Below are positions 7,876 to 16,372 of a DNA stretch of 31,026 nt, piece by piece; within the stretch, counting starts at the first letter, position 1, and each line of letters begins with the position of its first letter. The DNA is from DASUKM01 sp036278735. Lineage in GTDB: Bacteria; Acidobacteriota; Vicinamibacteria; Vicinamibacterales; 2-12-FULL-66-21. Location: positions 1 to 31,026 of the forward strand of contig DASUKM010000057.1 in assembly GCA_036278735.1 (NCBI GenBank), in the 5' to 3' direction. A model generated the notes under the pieces. That model was not told the origin of the DNA and made no database searches. It worked only from the letters and a program-made list of their open reading frames with translations. The position numbers and the translations under genes are program-made.

Positions 7876-8808
7876 ATGAGCGTGATGCGCAAGCTGTTGC
7901 TCGCCGGATCGACCAGCCCGTGGCTGCGGCGGCAGGCCACGCGCCGCGCCTTCGTGCGGCGCTCGGTCTCGAAATTCATGCCCGGCGAAACCGTCGACGA
8001 GGCGCTGCGCGCGGCCGCGACGTTGAAGCCGGAAGGGATCAACACGATCCTCACGCGTCTCGGCGAGAATCTGACCGGGCTCGACGAGGCCGAGCAGGTC
8101 ACGCAGCACTACCTCGACGTGCTCGACAAGGCGAAGGCGGCAGGGCTCGACGCCGAGATCTCCGTGAAGCCGACGCAGCTCGGGCTCGACCTCGATCCGG
8201 CCGTCTGCCAGCGCAACCTCGATCGCATCGTGGCGCACGCGGAGCAGACCGGCAACTTCGTGTGGATCGACATGGAGAGTTCGCCGTACGTCGATCCGAC
8301 GCTGAAGCTGTTCCGCGCCAGCCGGGAGCGGTCGCGGCGCATCGGGCTCGCGATGCAGGCGTATCTCTATCGAACGGCGAAGGACGTCGAGGACCTGCTG
8401 CCGCTCGGGCCGGCCGTCCGGATCGTCAAGGGCGCGTATCTCGAGCCGCCGGACATCGCGTTTCCGAAGAAGAGCGACGTCGACGAGAACTTCTACACGC
8501 TGTGCTGCCGCCTGATGAGCGCCGACGCGCAGCGGACGGGATCGCTCCTCCACGTCGCGACCCACGATGTCGCGCTGGCCGATCGGCTCAGCCAGTTCAT
8601 CACCGCGAACGACGTCCCGACTTCCGCGTACGAGTTCGCGATGCTCTACGGGATCCAGCGCACCCAGCAGCAACGCCTTGCGCGCGACGGGCGCCGGCTC
8701 CGCGTGCTGATCAGCTATGGCGAATACTGGTTTCCGTGGTACATGCGCCGCCTGGCGGAGCGCCCCGCGAACGTGATGTTCGTGCTGCGCAATCTGGTCG
8801 GCGGATGA
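7876..8808 (+). CDS. Proline dehydrogenase, monofunctional
   Basis: A 310-residue FAD-dependent proline dehydrogenase. It oxidises L-proline to pyrroline-5-carboxylate and passes electrons to the quinone pool. Signature segments are visible: ISVKPTQLGL (95-104), IDMESS (131-136), QAYLYRT (161-167, flavin contact), RIVKGAYLE (182-190), VATHD (227-231), YEFAMLYGI (252-260) and the substrate-binding WFPWYMRRLAERP block at 285-297 with paired arginines. The length fits stand-alone PRODH of the Thermus and Bacillus type, not the large PutA. No P5C dehydrogenase gene is in the window, so the second step must be encoded elsewhere. It is 2 bp downstream of the SDR gene, and a 46-bp palindrome follows it. 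Confidence 0.93.
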   Translation: MSVMRKLLLAGSTSPWLRRQATRRAFVRRSVSKFMPGETVDEALRAAATLKPEGINTILTRLGENLTGLDEAEQVTQHYLDVLDKAKAAGLDAEISVKPTQLGLDLDPAVCQRNLDRIVAHAEQTGNFVWIDMESSPYVDPTLKLFRASRERSRRIGLAMQAYLYRTAKDVEDLLPLGPAVRIVKGAYLEPPDIAFPKKSDVDENFYTLCCRLMSADAQRTGSLLHVATHDVALADRLSQFITANDVPTSAYEFAMLYGIQRTQQQRLARDGRRLRVLISYGEYWFPWYMRRLAERPANVMFVLRNLVGG

Positions 8809-8819
8809 TCCCTCGCCTT

Positions 8820-8892
8820 GGGGTCAGATCTTGTTCTTTGCATGCAAAGAACAAGATCTGACCCCGGATTGCAAAGAACAAGATCTGACCCC
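8820..8892. repeat. 46-bp perfect palindrome plus a 22-bp direct copy of its right arm
   Basis: Positions 8820-8865 are a perfect palindrome centred on TTTGCATGCAAA, with outer arms starting GGGGTCAGATC and ending GATCTGACCCC. After 5 bp, the 22-nt right arm is repeated exactly at 8871-8892. The second copy ends immediately before the GTG start of the GH13 gene. The GGGGTCAG..CTGACCCC ends are related to the other REP-like hairpins of the window. No transposase is nearby; a RAYT acting in trans is possible. Confidence 0.9.
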
Positions 8893-10371
8893 GTGCGGCG
8901 GCATCCTCATCTGTACGAGATCAACACGTGGCCCTGGCTCGACGCGCTCTCGCGGCGCGAGCAGCGGCTGGTCACGCTCGGCGACGTGCCGCCGGCGGAA
9001 TGGGACACGCTGGCGGCGCGCGGCTTCGATGTCGTCTTCCTCATGGGCGTGTGGCGGCGCAGCCCGCTCGGCCGCTCGATCGCTCTCGACGATACCGGGT
9101 TGCGCGCGGCGTACGGGCGCGCGCTGCCGGACTGGTCCCTCGCCGACGTCGTCGGCTCGCCGTACTGCGTCCAGGCCTACGAACCCGACGGCCGGATGGG
9201 CGGACGCGACGGCCTGGCGCGGGTTCGCGAGGATCTGCACGCCCGCGGGATCCAGTTGATCCTCGACTTCGTCCCGAATCACACCGCGTTCGACCACGAG
9301 TGGATCGCGAGCCGCCCCGAACTGTACGTGCAGATCACCGGCGACGACGCTCGACGCGACCCATCCTGCTGCCGCGCCGTCGGGAGCGGCGCCAGCGGCC
9401 CCTGCATCGCGTGCGCGCGCGACCCGTTCTTCGCGCCGTGGCGCGACGTCGCGCAGCTGAACTACTTCAACCCCGCCACGCGAGAGGCCATGATGTCGGC
9501 GCTCGCGGCCGTCGCGACGATGTGCGACGGCATCCGCTGCGACATGGCCATGCTCGTCGTCAACGACGTGTTCGCCCGGACGTGGAGCGCGCGACTCGGC
9601 GATCGCTGGCCTCAGCCCTCGGGCGAGTTCTGGCCGGAGGCCTTCGGCCGCGTGCCGGGGCTGATCACGCTCGCGGAGGTCTACTGGGACCGCGAGCGCG
9701 ACCTGGAGGCGCAGGGGTTCGGCTTCACGTACGACAAGCGGCTGCTCGACGCGATCGAGCACGGGAACGCCGGCGACATCGTCGGGCACTTGCGGGCGGC
9801 GCCCCAGCTTGGCGCCCGCTCGGCGCGCTTCCTGGAAAATCACGACGAGCCGCGCAGCGCGGCGGTGTTCGGCGATCGCCTGCCCGCGGCGGCCACGCTC
9901 GTCTCGACGCTGCCCGGGCTCCGCTTTTTCTACGACGGTCAGCTCGACGGCCTGCGCGTGCAGACGCCGGTGCAGTTGGGCCGCACGATGGAGGAGGCGC
10001 CCTCCCCCGCGGTGCAGGCGTTGTACGATCGGCTGCTGAGCGCGGCGAAGTCGCCCGTGTTCCACGAAGGGACGTGCACCCTGCTCGACGTCGATGGAGC
10101 GGCCGGCTCGCCGATCCTCGCGTATGCCTGGCGCGCCGGGGGCACGTATGCCGTCGTCGCCGTAAACGTCGGGGAGAACCAGGCCGACGCGCACGTACGG
10201 GTGGACGGCGCCGTGCCAGACGGCGACCCGCTGGCGTTCGCCGACGCGCTGAGCGAACGCACGTTCTGCTGGCATCGCGCCGACCTCGACGCACGCGGCC
10301 TGTATGTCCAGCTGCCCGCGGGCGGCGCGCATCTGTTCCACGTCACCCCGCAGGCGGCCCTACCCGCGTGA
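8893..10371 (+). CDS. GH13 alpha-amylase-family glycoside hydrolase
   Basis: A 492-residue TIM-barrel enzyme from a GTG start at 8893, beginning VRRHPHLYEINTW. Frames starting earlier read through the palindrome and are not credible. All GH13 motifs are intact: DFVPNH at 125-130, GIRCDMAM at 213-220 with nucleophile D217, LAEVYW at 260-265 with acid/base E262, and ENHDEPR at 315-321 with D318. The barrel is followed by a short beta domain (about 405-485). No signal peptide is seen, so it should act in the cytoplasm on alpha-glucans or related oligosaccharides. Four cysteines at 159, 160, 171 and 174 sit in the loop before DPFFAPW and could bind metal or form disulfides. Glucose dehydrogenase follows after 40 bp. 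No Shine-Dalgarno is present; the palindrome occupies that place. Confidence 0.9.
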   Translation: MRRHPHLYEINTWPWLDALSRREQRLVTLGDVPPAEWDTLAARGFDVVFLMGVWRRSPLGRSIALDDTGLRAAYGRALPDWSLADVVGSPYCVQAYEPDGRMGGRDGLARVREDLHARGIQLILDFVPNHTAFDHEWIASRPELYVQITGDDARRDPSCCRAVGSGASGPCIACARDPFFAPWRDVAQLNYFNPATREAMMSALAAVATMCDGIRCDMAMLVVNDVFARTWSARLGDRWPQPSGEFWPEAFGRVPGLITLAEVYWDRERDLEAQGFGFTYDKRLLDAIEHGNAGDIVGHLRAAPQLGARSARFLENHDEPRSAAVFGDRLPAAATLVSTLPGLRFFYDGQLDGLRVQTPVQLGRTMEEAPSPAVQALYDRLLSAAKSPVFHEGTCTLLDVDGAAGSPILAYAWRAGGTYAVVAVNVGENQADAHVRVDGAVPDGDPLAFADALSERTFCWHRADLDARGLYVQLPAGGAHLFHVTPQAALPA

Positions 10372-10411
10372 TCGGCCGCCCCACCCTCTCCACGCGCAAC
10401 GAGGAGTCCAG

Positions 10412-11500
10412 ATGAAGGCCATCGTCGTTACCCCCGGGCAGAAGCAGAGCGTGCGCATGCAGACCGTGCCGGATCCGCCGCTTCCCGACGACCAGGTCGC
10501 GGTGAAGGTGCTGCGTGTCGGGCTCTGCGGCACCGACGCGGAAATCGCGGACGGCCTGTACGGCCAGGCCCCGGATGGCGATCCGTATCTGATCCTGGGT
10601 CACGAGAATCTCGGGATCGTCGAGAAGGTCGGGTCCAAGGTGAGCGGGTTGGCGCCGGGCACCGTCGTGGTCGCGACAGTGCGGCGTCCGTGCGGGCGCT
10701 GCTACAACTGCGCGCACGGCGAAAACGACATGTGCACCAGCGGCTTGTACGAGGAGCGCGGCATCAAGCGGCGCCACGGCTACATGGCCGAGTTCTACGT
10801 CGAGTCGCCAGGCTTTCTGCACGTCGTGCCCGCTGGCTTGACCGATGTCGCGGTCCTGCTCGAGCCGCTGTCGATCGTCGAGAAGGGCATCGACCACAGC
10901 TACCTCCTCCAGCGCCGTTTCTCGTGGCAGCCGAAAACGGCCGTCGTGTTCGGCGCGGGCCCGGTGGGGCTGCTCGCGACGGCCGTGCTCCGCACGCGTG
11001 GCCTGACGACGTACGTGGTGAGCCGCGAGCCGGAGTCGGACGAGCGCGTGCAGGTCGCCAAGGCCATGGGCGCCGGCTACGTCTCCGTCGCCGACCGCAC
11101 GTTCGCGGACGTCCAGAAGATGCTCGATCCGATCGATCTCGCCATCGAAGCCACCGGCGTGTCGTCGGTGGCGTTCGGGGCGATGCAGATGCTCGGGCCC
11201 GACGCGGTGTTGTGCCTCCTCAGCGTCACGGGGGGCATCCACGAGGCGGAGGAGCCGATCGATCGCATCAACCAGTTGCTCGTGCTCGGCAACCGCGTGG
11301 TCTTCGGCAGCGTGAACGCCAACCCGCGCCACTTCGACATGGGCATCGCCGATCTGGTCAGCATCGAACGCCAGTGGCCCGGCGTGCTGGGCCGGCTGAT
11401 CACCACGCGCCTGCCGTGGACGGAGTACGGCCGCTGGTTCGGCGCCGCGCGCAGCGGCATCAAGACGACGCTCGAAATCGCGACCGCCCGCCAGGCGTGA
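10412..11500 (+). CDS. Zinc-dependent glucose 1-dehydrogenase (MDR family)
   Basis: A 362-residue medium-chain dehydrogenase. The ATG at 10412 has GAGGAG at 10401-10406. Catalytic zinc ligands are C39 (in GLCGTD), H64 and E65 (GHEN) and E151 (LLEPLS). The structural zinc site is complete: C94, C97, C100 and C108. The cofactor motif GAGPVG is at 181-186. LLEPLSIVEKGI and the C-terminal shape fit the archaeal-type glucose dehydrogenase branch, which oxidises glucose to gluconolactone with NAD(P). Other sugars or sorbitol are possible substrates. It lies 40 bp after the GH13 gene and probably shares its transcript; together they could release glucose from an alpha-glucan and oxidise it. A perfect 9-bp hairpin follows the stop. 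Confidence 0.88.
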   Translation: MKAIVVTPGQKQSVRMQTVPDPPLPDDQVAVKVLRVGLCGTDAEIADGLYGQAPDGDPYLILGHENLGIVEKVGSKVSGLAPGTVVVATVRRPCGRCYNCAHGENDMCTSGLYEERGIKRRHGYMAEFYVESPGFLHVVPAGLTDVAVLLEPLSIVEKGIDHSYLLQRRFSWQPKTAVVFGAGPVGLLATAVLRTRGLTTYVVSREPESDERVQVAKAMGAGYVSVADRTFADVQKMLDPIDLAIEATGVSSVAFGAMQMLGPDAVLCLLSVTGGIHEAEEPIDRINQLLVLGNRVVFGSVNANPRHFDMGIADLVSIERQWPGVLGRLITTRLPWTEYGRWFGAARSGIKTTLEIATARQA

Positions 11501-11506
11501 CCCACG

Positions 11507-11530
11507 CGCGCTGACGATTCTGTCAGCGCG
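11507..11530 (+). terminator. Hairpin after glucose dehydrogenase
   Basis: CGCGCTGAC-GATTCT-GTCAGCGCG is a perfect 9-bp stem with a 6-nt loop, 6 bp after the stop. It lacks a U tract, so it may be a weak or factor-assisted terminator. Confidence 0.5.
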
Positions 11531-11805
11531 ATGTGTGCTGGTCCGCCACTTCCGTGTCTCATCCCGGCACAAGACGCGCATCTCTCGGCGCGTCTGCCGT
11601 TTACCTCTCGAATCGCGCGCTCGCGCGCGTCGCCGTGTTCCATTGTGAGAATGCGGCCTTGGCGCCGCGCGCATGTCAAAGATTGTCAGGTTGCGCCCAA
11701 GTCTCACGCTCGCGACGACTTCCGCGATCGACGGCGTGCAGACCCCGAGCTGGAGCGTTCCTTGCGATGGTGATCGCCTCGGACATGTCTCGCAGGACCA
11801 TACAT
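11531..11805. other. Intergenic region upstream of the S8 protease with one inverted repeat
   Basis: The 305 bp between the glucose dehydrogenase stop and the protease start hold no credible gene. An 8-bp inverted repeat, AGACGCGC (11572-11579) with GCGCGTCT (11588-11595), is the only clear structure besides the terminator hairpin. The promoter of the protease gene should lie here, but no convincing -35/-10 pair is visible. Confidence 0.5.
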
Positions 11806-13533
11806 ATGAAACGCTCCCTGGCCTTCGGCGCGGCCCTCGTCTTCGTCCTCGCGTGGTTCCCGGCGGCTCCCTCCGCGCAGCGGCGGCCGTCGGTCTCGAA
11901 CGATCTGCTCGCGCACGCGGCCGGTGGGCATCGGCATCGCGTGATCGTGCAGGCGGACGACGCCGCGCTCACGTTCCTGCGGGTGCGTCATCTCGGGTTG
12001 TTCCGGCGTCAGATGGCCGGCGCGCTGGTCCTGGACGTGACCGACGCGGAACTCGCGGCGATGGAGAACGATTCATCGGTCGCGCACATTTCCGGCGACC
12101 TTCCGGTGCACGGCGCCTCGGAGGTCACCGACCGAGTCACCAACGCGGTGACAGTGTGGCAGGGCTCCGGCGGGCTGCTGGGTCTTCTCGGCGGCACGCC
12201 GGGCTACACTGGCTCGGGCGTCGTGGTCGCGGTGCTCGATTCGGGCATCGCGTCCCACGTCGCGCTGGGCGCCCACGTCATCGCCCACGTCGACCTCGTG
12301 TCCGACGAGCCGGGGGTCACCGGCGACCCGTTCGGCCACGGCACGCACGTGGCGGGCATCGCGGGTGGCAACGGCAACTACGCGGGGCGCGTCGGCTCTC
12401 CGTACATCGGCGGCAGCGCGCCGAGCGTCAGTCTCGTGGACGTTCGCGTGCTCGGCAGCGATGGCGCCGGCCTGACGAGTGACGTCATCGGCGGGATCGA
12501 CTGGGTGATCGCGAACCGCGCGAAGTACCGGATCCGCGTGATCAATCTGTCGCTCGGGCATCCGGTGACGGAGCCGTCGGCGAGCGATCCGCTCGACCAG
12601 GCGGTCGAGCGCGCGGTCGACGCGGGAATCGTCGTGGTCGCCGCGGCGGGCAACGACGGCGAGACGTCGACCGGCGTGCCGGTCCTCGGCGGCATCACCT
12701 CACCCGGCAACTCCCCGTACGCGATTACCGTCGGCGCCACGGATACGAACGGCACGGTGTCGACCGCGGACGACACGCTGGCTCCCTACAGTTCGCGCGG
12801 CCCCACGCGGTTCGATTTCGCGGTGAAGCCGGACGTCGTCGCGCCGGGCACGCGCATCGTCTCGCTCGAGGCGTATCGCTCCTATCTCAGCGCGGCGTAT
12901 CCGTCGTGGCACATCGCGGGTTCCGGCACGAACGGCTACCTGCGCATGAGCGGCACGAGCATGGCGACCGCCGTCGTGAGCGGCGGCATCGCGCTCATGC
13001 TGAACGCCCATCCGGGGCTGACGCCGTCGCAGGTGAAGGTGGCGCTGCAGATGAGCGCGCGCTTCCTGCCGGACGCCGGTCTGATCGGCGGCGGCACCGG
13101 CGCGGTCGACTTCGCGGAGGCGAACAAGATTGCCGGCCAGGGGCTGCTTGGATCGCTGCTGACGACCGTGACGAATCTCCTCGGCCTCTCGAGCGGCGCG
13201 TCGTTCCGCGACAACGGCACGATGATCGACGGCGTCTACGACGGCAGCGGCGTGCGGCTGCTGGGGCTGCTCGACCTGTCGTCGCTCCTGAATTCCTCCG
13301 ATGCGGGCGGCTGGGGCATCCTGAATCTGCTCGGCGGCGGCAATCCCTTGAGCACCGGCGCTCCGAACCGGGTGGTCTGGGGCCAGGTGGCCGGCTGGTC
13401 GAACAGCTACTTCGTCGTGTGGGGAAGCTCGATGCAGGACCCGTCCGGCGAGTTCGTCGTCTGGGGGAGCGGCGACGAGACGGACTCGACGTTCGTCGTC
13501 TGGGGCAGCGGCTTCGTCCCCAGACAACCCTAG
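11806..13533 (+). CDS. Exported subtilisin-like serine protease (S8) with VVWG-repeat tail
   Basis: A 575-residue protein with signal peptide 1-24 (hydrophobic 5-20, ending APSAQ). An I9-like propeptide region (about 30-115) with HRVIVQADD follows. The S8 catalytic triad is complete: D145 in AVLDSG, H178 in GHGTHVAG, and S385 in SGTSMAT, with oxyanion N283 in AAGNDG. After the domain (ends about 420) there is a linker rich in Leu and Gly (TTVTNLLGLSS, then RLLGLLDLSSLLNSS). The C-terminus has four VVWG motifs with tryptophans at 525, 539, 553 and 566, a spacing of 13-14 residues. The ATG at 11806 is chosen because it is followed directly by the signal peptide. It should be secreted; the repeat tail is probably for anchoring, assembly or binding, which is inference. 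Confidence 0.92.
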   Translation: MKRSLAFGAALVFVLAWFPAAPSAQRRPSVSNDLLAHAAGGHRHRVIVQADDAALTFLRVRHLGLFRRQMAGALVLDVTDAELAAMENDSSVAHISGDLPVHGASEVTDRVTNAVTVWQGSGGLLGLLGGTPGYTGSGVVVAVLDSGIASHVALGAHVIAHVDLVSDEPGVTGDPFGHGTHVAGIAGGNGNYAGRVGSPYIGGSAPSVSLVDVRVLGSDGAGLTSDVIGGIDWVIANRAKYRIRVINLSLGHPVTEPSASDPLDQAVERAVDAGIVVVAAAGNDGETSTGVPVLGGITSPGNSPYAITVGATDTNGTVSTADDTLAPYSSRGPTRFDFAVKPDVVAPGTRIVSLEAYRSYLSAAYPSWHIAGSGTNGYLRMSGTSMATAVVSGGIALMLNAHPGLTPSQVKVALQMSARFLPDAGLIGGGTGAVDFAEANKIAGQGLLGSLLTTVTNLLGLSSGASFRDNGTMIDGVYDGSGVRLLGLLDLSSLLNSSDAGGWGILNLLGGGNPLSTGAPNRVVWGQVAGWSNSYFVVWGSSMQDPSGEFVVWGSGDETDSTFVVWGSGFVPRQP

Positions 13534-13565
13534 CTCGCGCCTGACGGTTGGTCCCGCCCAAGCCG

Positions 13566-15500
13566 ATGTCGAAGACTGCGCGTCTGTTCGTCGCCGGCGT
13601 CGCTGCAGGCGGGATCGTGATCGCCGCCCATTGCCTGGCGGTGGTCGTCTCGACGAACCTGCCGCCTCAGTGGTACGTGTTCGGCGCGCTCACGATCGCC
13701 ACCGGCACGCTCACGCTGAAGATCCCGTCGATCGCGGCGCGGCTGGCGGTCTCGGAGATCTTCGCGTTCGCGTGCGTACTATTGTTCGGTCCCGAACCCG
13801 GTGCCCTGACGCTCGCGATCGACGGGGTGCTGATCTCCCTCCGCTGGCGTCACGACGCGCACAAGACCTTTTTCAACTTCGGCAACCTGGCAGCCTCCAC
13901 ATGGCTCTCTGGCGTGGTGTTGTTCCGGGTGTCGGGCGTTCCGCCGCTCTTCTCATCGTCTCCGGGCTACGCCGCGTTGATCGGACCGCTCGCGTTGATG
14001 ACGTTGACCTACTTCGTGTGCAACAGCGGCCTGACCGCGACGGCCATTGCGCTCGAGTCGGGACAGAAGCCGTGGAAGGTGTGGCGCGAACACTTCATGG
14101 CCCTCGGGCCCAGCTACTTCGCGGGTGCGTCCGTCGCGCTGCTCCTCGTCGTCGCGATGCGCCAAGTGCACTTCGGCGCGTTGGCTCTGGTGCTGCCGGT
14201 CCTGGTCATCTCCTATCTGACCCTGCACTCCTCGTTCGGGCGCCTCGAGGATTCGAAGTCGCACCTTGAACAGCTCAATCGCCTGCAGCTCTCGACGGTC
14301 GAGACGCTGGCGACCGCCATCGACGCGAAAGACGAGGTGACCCACGATCACGTGCGGCGCGTCCAGGCCGGCGCGCTCGCCCTCGCGCGCGAACTGGGGG
14401 TGACCGACGCGATGATGCTCAAGGCGCTCGAGGCGGCCGCGCTGCTGCACGACACCGGGAAGATCGCGATTCCCGAGCACATCCTCAACAAGCCCGGACG
14501 GCTCACGGCCGCCGAGTTCGAGAAGATGAAGCTGCACGCGCCGATCGGCGCGGAGATCCTCTCGTCGATCGAGTTCCCGTACCCGGTCGTCCCGATCGTG
14601 CGGCACCACCACGAGAACTGGGATGGGACCGGCTATCCGGACGGCATCAAGGGGACCGACATTCCGTTCGGCGCGCGCATCCTGTCGGTGGTCGACTGCT
14701 TCGACGCGCTGACGTCCGATCGTCCGTACCGGCGCCGGCTGGCCAATGAGGACGCGCTGGCGATTCTGATCGAGCGCCGCGGCACGATGTACGACCCGCT
14801 GGTGGTCGACGCCTTCGTCGCCGCCCACGGACGCCTGATGCCGGTCGCGACGACGGCCCCGCACCCCGTGGCGCGCGCCGTCGGGGAAGCGCGCGCGGCG
14901 ACGCGCGACGAGCCACCGGTGCTGCCGGTGAACGAGCCTGGCGCGTCCGATGAACTGCTGGCCGTCGGCAGCCTGGCGCGGGCGCTCTCGGGCGGGGCAG
15001 GCCTCGCCGACGCGGGGGCGCTCGTCTGGATGATCGTCCGGCAGCTGTTTCCGTGCAGCACCCTCGCGGTCTTCACGCCCGACGAAGCGCACGATGCCGT
15101 CGTGGCGCGCTATACGGCGGGGCTGCACGCCGCCGCGATTCGCGGCACGCGGCGGGCGATGGGCGCCGGCATGGCGGGATGGGTGGCGGTGAACCGCCGG
15201 CCCGCAATCAACGCGGACGCGACGCTCGACTTCGCCCTGCCGGCCGGCACGCTGACCCCGCCCCTCGCCTCGGCCGTCGCGATCCCGCTGGTCACCGGCG
15301 ATACGCTGGCCGGCGTGCTGGCGCTCTACGCGACCGAGCCGCAGGCGTTTCGCGACGATCACGAACGGCTGCTGGCGCTGCTCGCGCCGCACCTGGCGGC
15401 GTCGTTCAGCTCTCCGCTCGGCGCCGATGCGCCCGCCTCGTCCGACGCGGCACGGCGCCACGCCGAGCTGAAGCTCGTGGCGCGCGCCGCCGCCCGCTGA
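13566..15500 (+). CDS. Membrane HD-GYP phosphodiesterase with C-terminal GAF domain
   Basis: A 644-residue protein. The first 225 residues hold six or seven hydrophobic segments, likely a membrane sensor. The HD-GYP domain spans about 240-425: LLHDTGKIAIPEHIL contains the HD pair at 295-296, and HHHENWDGTGYPDG at 347-360 carries the GYP motif with flanking metal ligands. These domains hydrolyse cyclic di-GMP, or in some members 3',3'-cGAMP. A GAF-like domain occupies about 465-620, with GAGMAGWVAVNRRPAIN. The ATG at 13566 is preferred to a TTG at 13548. The order membrane sensor, HD-GYP, GAF suggests a signal-regulated phosphodiesterase. It sits 32 bp after the protease stop and 47 bp before an MBL hydrolase gene, so a shared transcript is possible. 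Confidence 0.9.
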   Translation: MSKTARLFVAGVAAGGIVIAAHCLAVVVSTNLPPQWYVFGALTIATGTLTLKIPSIAARLAVSEIFAFACVLLFGPEPGALTLAIDGVLISLRWRHDAHKTFFNFGNLAASTWLSGVVLFRVSGVPPLFSSSPGYAALIGPLALMTLTYFVCNSGLTATAIALESGQKPWKVWREHFMALGPSYFAGASVALLLVVAMRQVHFGALALVLPVLVISYLTLHSSFGRLEDSKSHLEQLNRLQLSTVETLATAIDAKDEVTHDHVRRVQAGALALARELGVTDAMMLKALEAAALLHDTGKIAIPEHILNKPGRLTAAEFEKMKLHAPIGAEILSSIEFPYPVVPIVRHHHENWDGTGYPDGIKGTDIPFGARILSVVDCFDALTSDRPYRRRLANEDALAILIERRGTMYDPLVVDAFVAAHGRLMPVATTAPHPVARAVGEARAATRDEPPVLPVNEPGASDELLAVGSLARALSGGAGLADAGALVWMIVRQLFPCSTLAVFTPDEAHDAVVARYTAGLHAAAIRGTRRAMGAGMAGWVAVNRRPAINADATLDFALPAGTLTPPLASAVAIPLVTGDTLAGVLALYATEPQAFRDDHERLLALLAPHLAASFSSPLGADAPASSDAARRHAELKLVARAAAR

Positions 15501-15547
15501 CACCGCGCTCTATCATTGCCGGCCCCGTCCTTGTACACTGACGGACC

Positions 15548-16354
15548 ATGCGCGTCCGGTTCTGGGGGGTCCGCGGCTCCGTGCCGTGGGCGCTGCCGTC
15601 GGCGATTGGTCACGGGTGCAACACGCCGTGTCTGGAGGTGTCGGACGAGAAGACCGGCGAGACGCTGATCCTCGACGCGGGCTCCGGCATCGTCGGGGCC
15701 GGGGAGGCGCTGGCGAGCCACGCCGACCGGCTCCCGATTCTCCTCACGCACTATCACTGGGATCACCTGCAGGGATTGCCCTTCTTCGCGCCGCTCTACC
15801 GCACGGGCGCGGAGCTGACCATCTTTGCGCCCGCCCTGGGGACCCGCGAACGCGAGCTGCTGCCGACGCTGTTCGAGTCGCCGTTCTTCCCGGTGCCGTA
15901 CTCGCACCTGCCGAACCGGCCCGCGATCGAACACGTGCAGCCGGGCGCCTGCACGATCGGATCGTTCGAAATCGACGCGCTGCCGCTCAATCATCCCGGC
16001 GGCGCGCTGGCGTACCGCATCCGCGGCGTCACCGGCGATCTCGTCTACGCGACGGATCACGAGTTCGGCGATCCGGCGTTCGACGAACCGCTCGCCGCCT
16101 TCGTTCGGGGCGCCGCCGTCCTCGTCGCCGACGCGCACTTCACGCCGCCGGAGCTGCCGCAGCGGCGCGGCTGGGGGCACGGTACCTGGCGCCAGTGCGC
16201 CGAGTTCGCCGCGGCGACCGATGTGGGCGGTCTCTGGCTGTTCCATCACAAACCAGGTCGCACCGATCAGGAGCTCGTTCGCATCCGCAGCGACGCGCGG
16301 CGTGTCTTTCCGGCGACGGAGACCGCGACCGAAGGCGAGCGGCTGCAGTTGTAG
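15548..16354 (+). CDS. MBL-fold metallo-hydrolase
   Basis: A 268-residue cytoplasmic metallo-beta-lactamase-fold protein opening MRVRFWGVRGSVPW, characteristic of a phosphodiesterase-like MBL branch rather than of antibiotic lactamases. Metal ligands visible are THYHWDH (H68, H70, D72, H73), H149 in LNHPGG, D170 in YATDHE and H234 near FHHKPG. The GWGHGT segment (208-213) recalls motifs in RNA- or nucleotide-processing members. The substrate is unknown. The gene follows the HD-GYP gene and is convergent with the caspase-like gene, with 18 bp between stops. A role in cyclic-nucleotide metabolism with its neighbour is conceivable but not shown. Confidence 0.85.
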   Translation: MRVRFWGVRGSVPWALPSAIGHGCNTPCLEVSDEKTGETLILDAGSGIVGAGEALASHADRLPILLTHYHWDHLQGLPFFAPLYRTGAELTIFAPALGTRERELLPTLFESPFFPVPYSHLPNRPAIEHVQPGACTIGSFEIDALPLNHPGGALAYRIRGVTGDLVYATDHEFGDPAFDEPLAAFVRGAAVLVADAHFTPPELPQRRGWGHGTWRQCAEFAAATDVGGLWLFHHKPGRTDQELVRIRSDARRVFPATETATEGERLQL

Positions 16355-16372
16355 GCCCGCCCGCCGGCCACG

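Noticed and set aside
8818..8892. An earlier start of the GH13 gene within the palindrome
   Set aside because: The extra 25 residues are encoded by the repeated element and do not resemble the family N-terminus, which begins near HLYEINTW.
6334..8892. Insertion sequence or transposon between the palindromes
   Set aside because: No transposase and no target-site duplication are seen; the genes between are ordinary metabolic genes.
15548..16354. Beta-lactamase or tRNase Z
   Set aside because: The opening RVRFWGVRGSVP and overall length place it in another MBL branch; no exosite arm or lactamase signal peptide is present.
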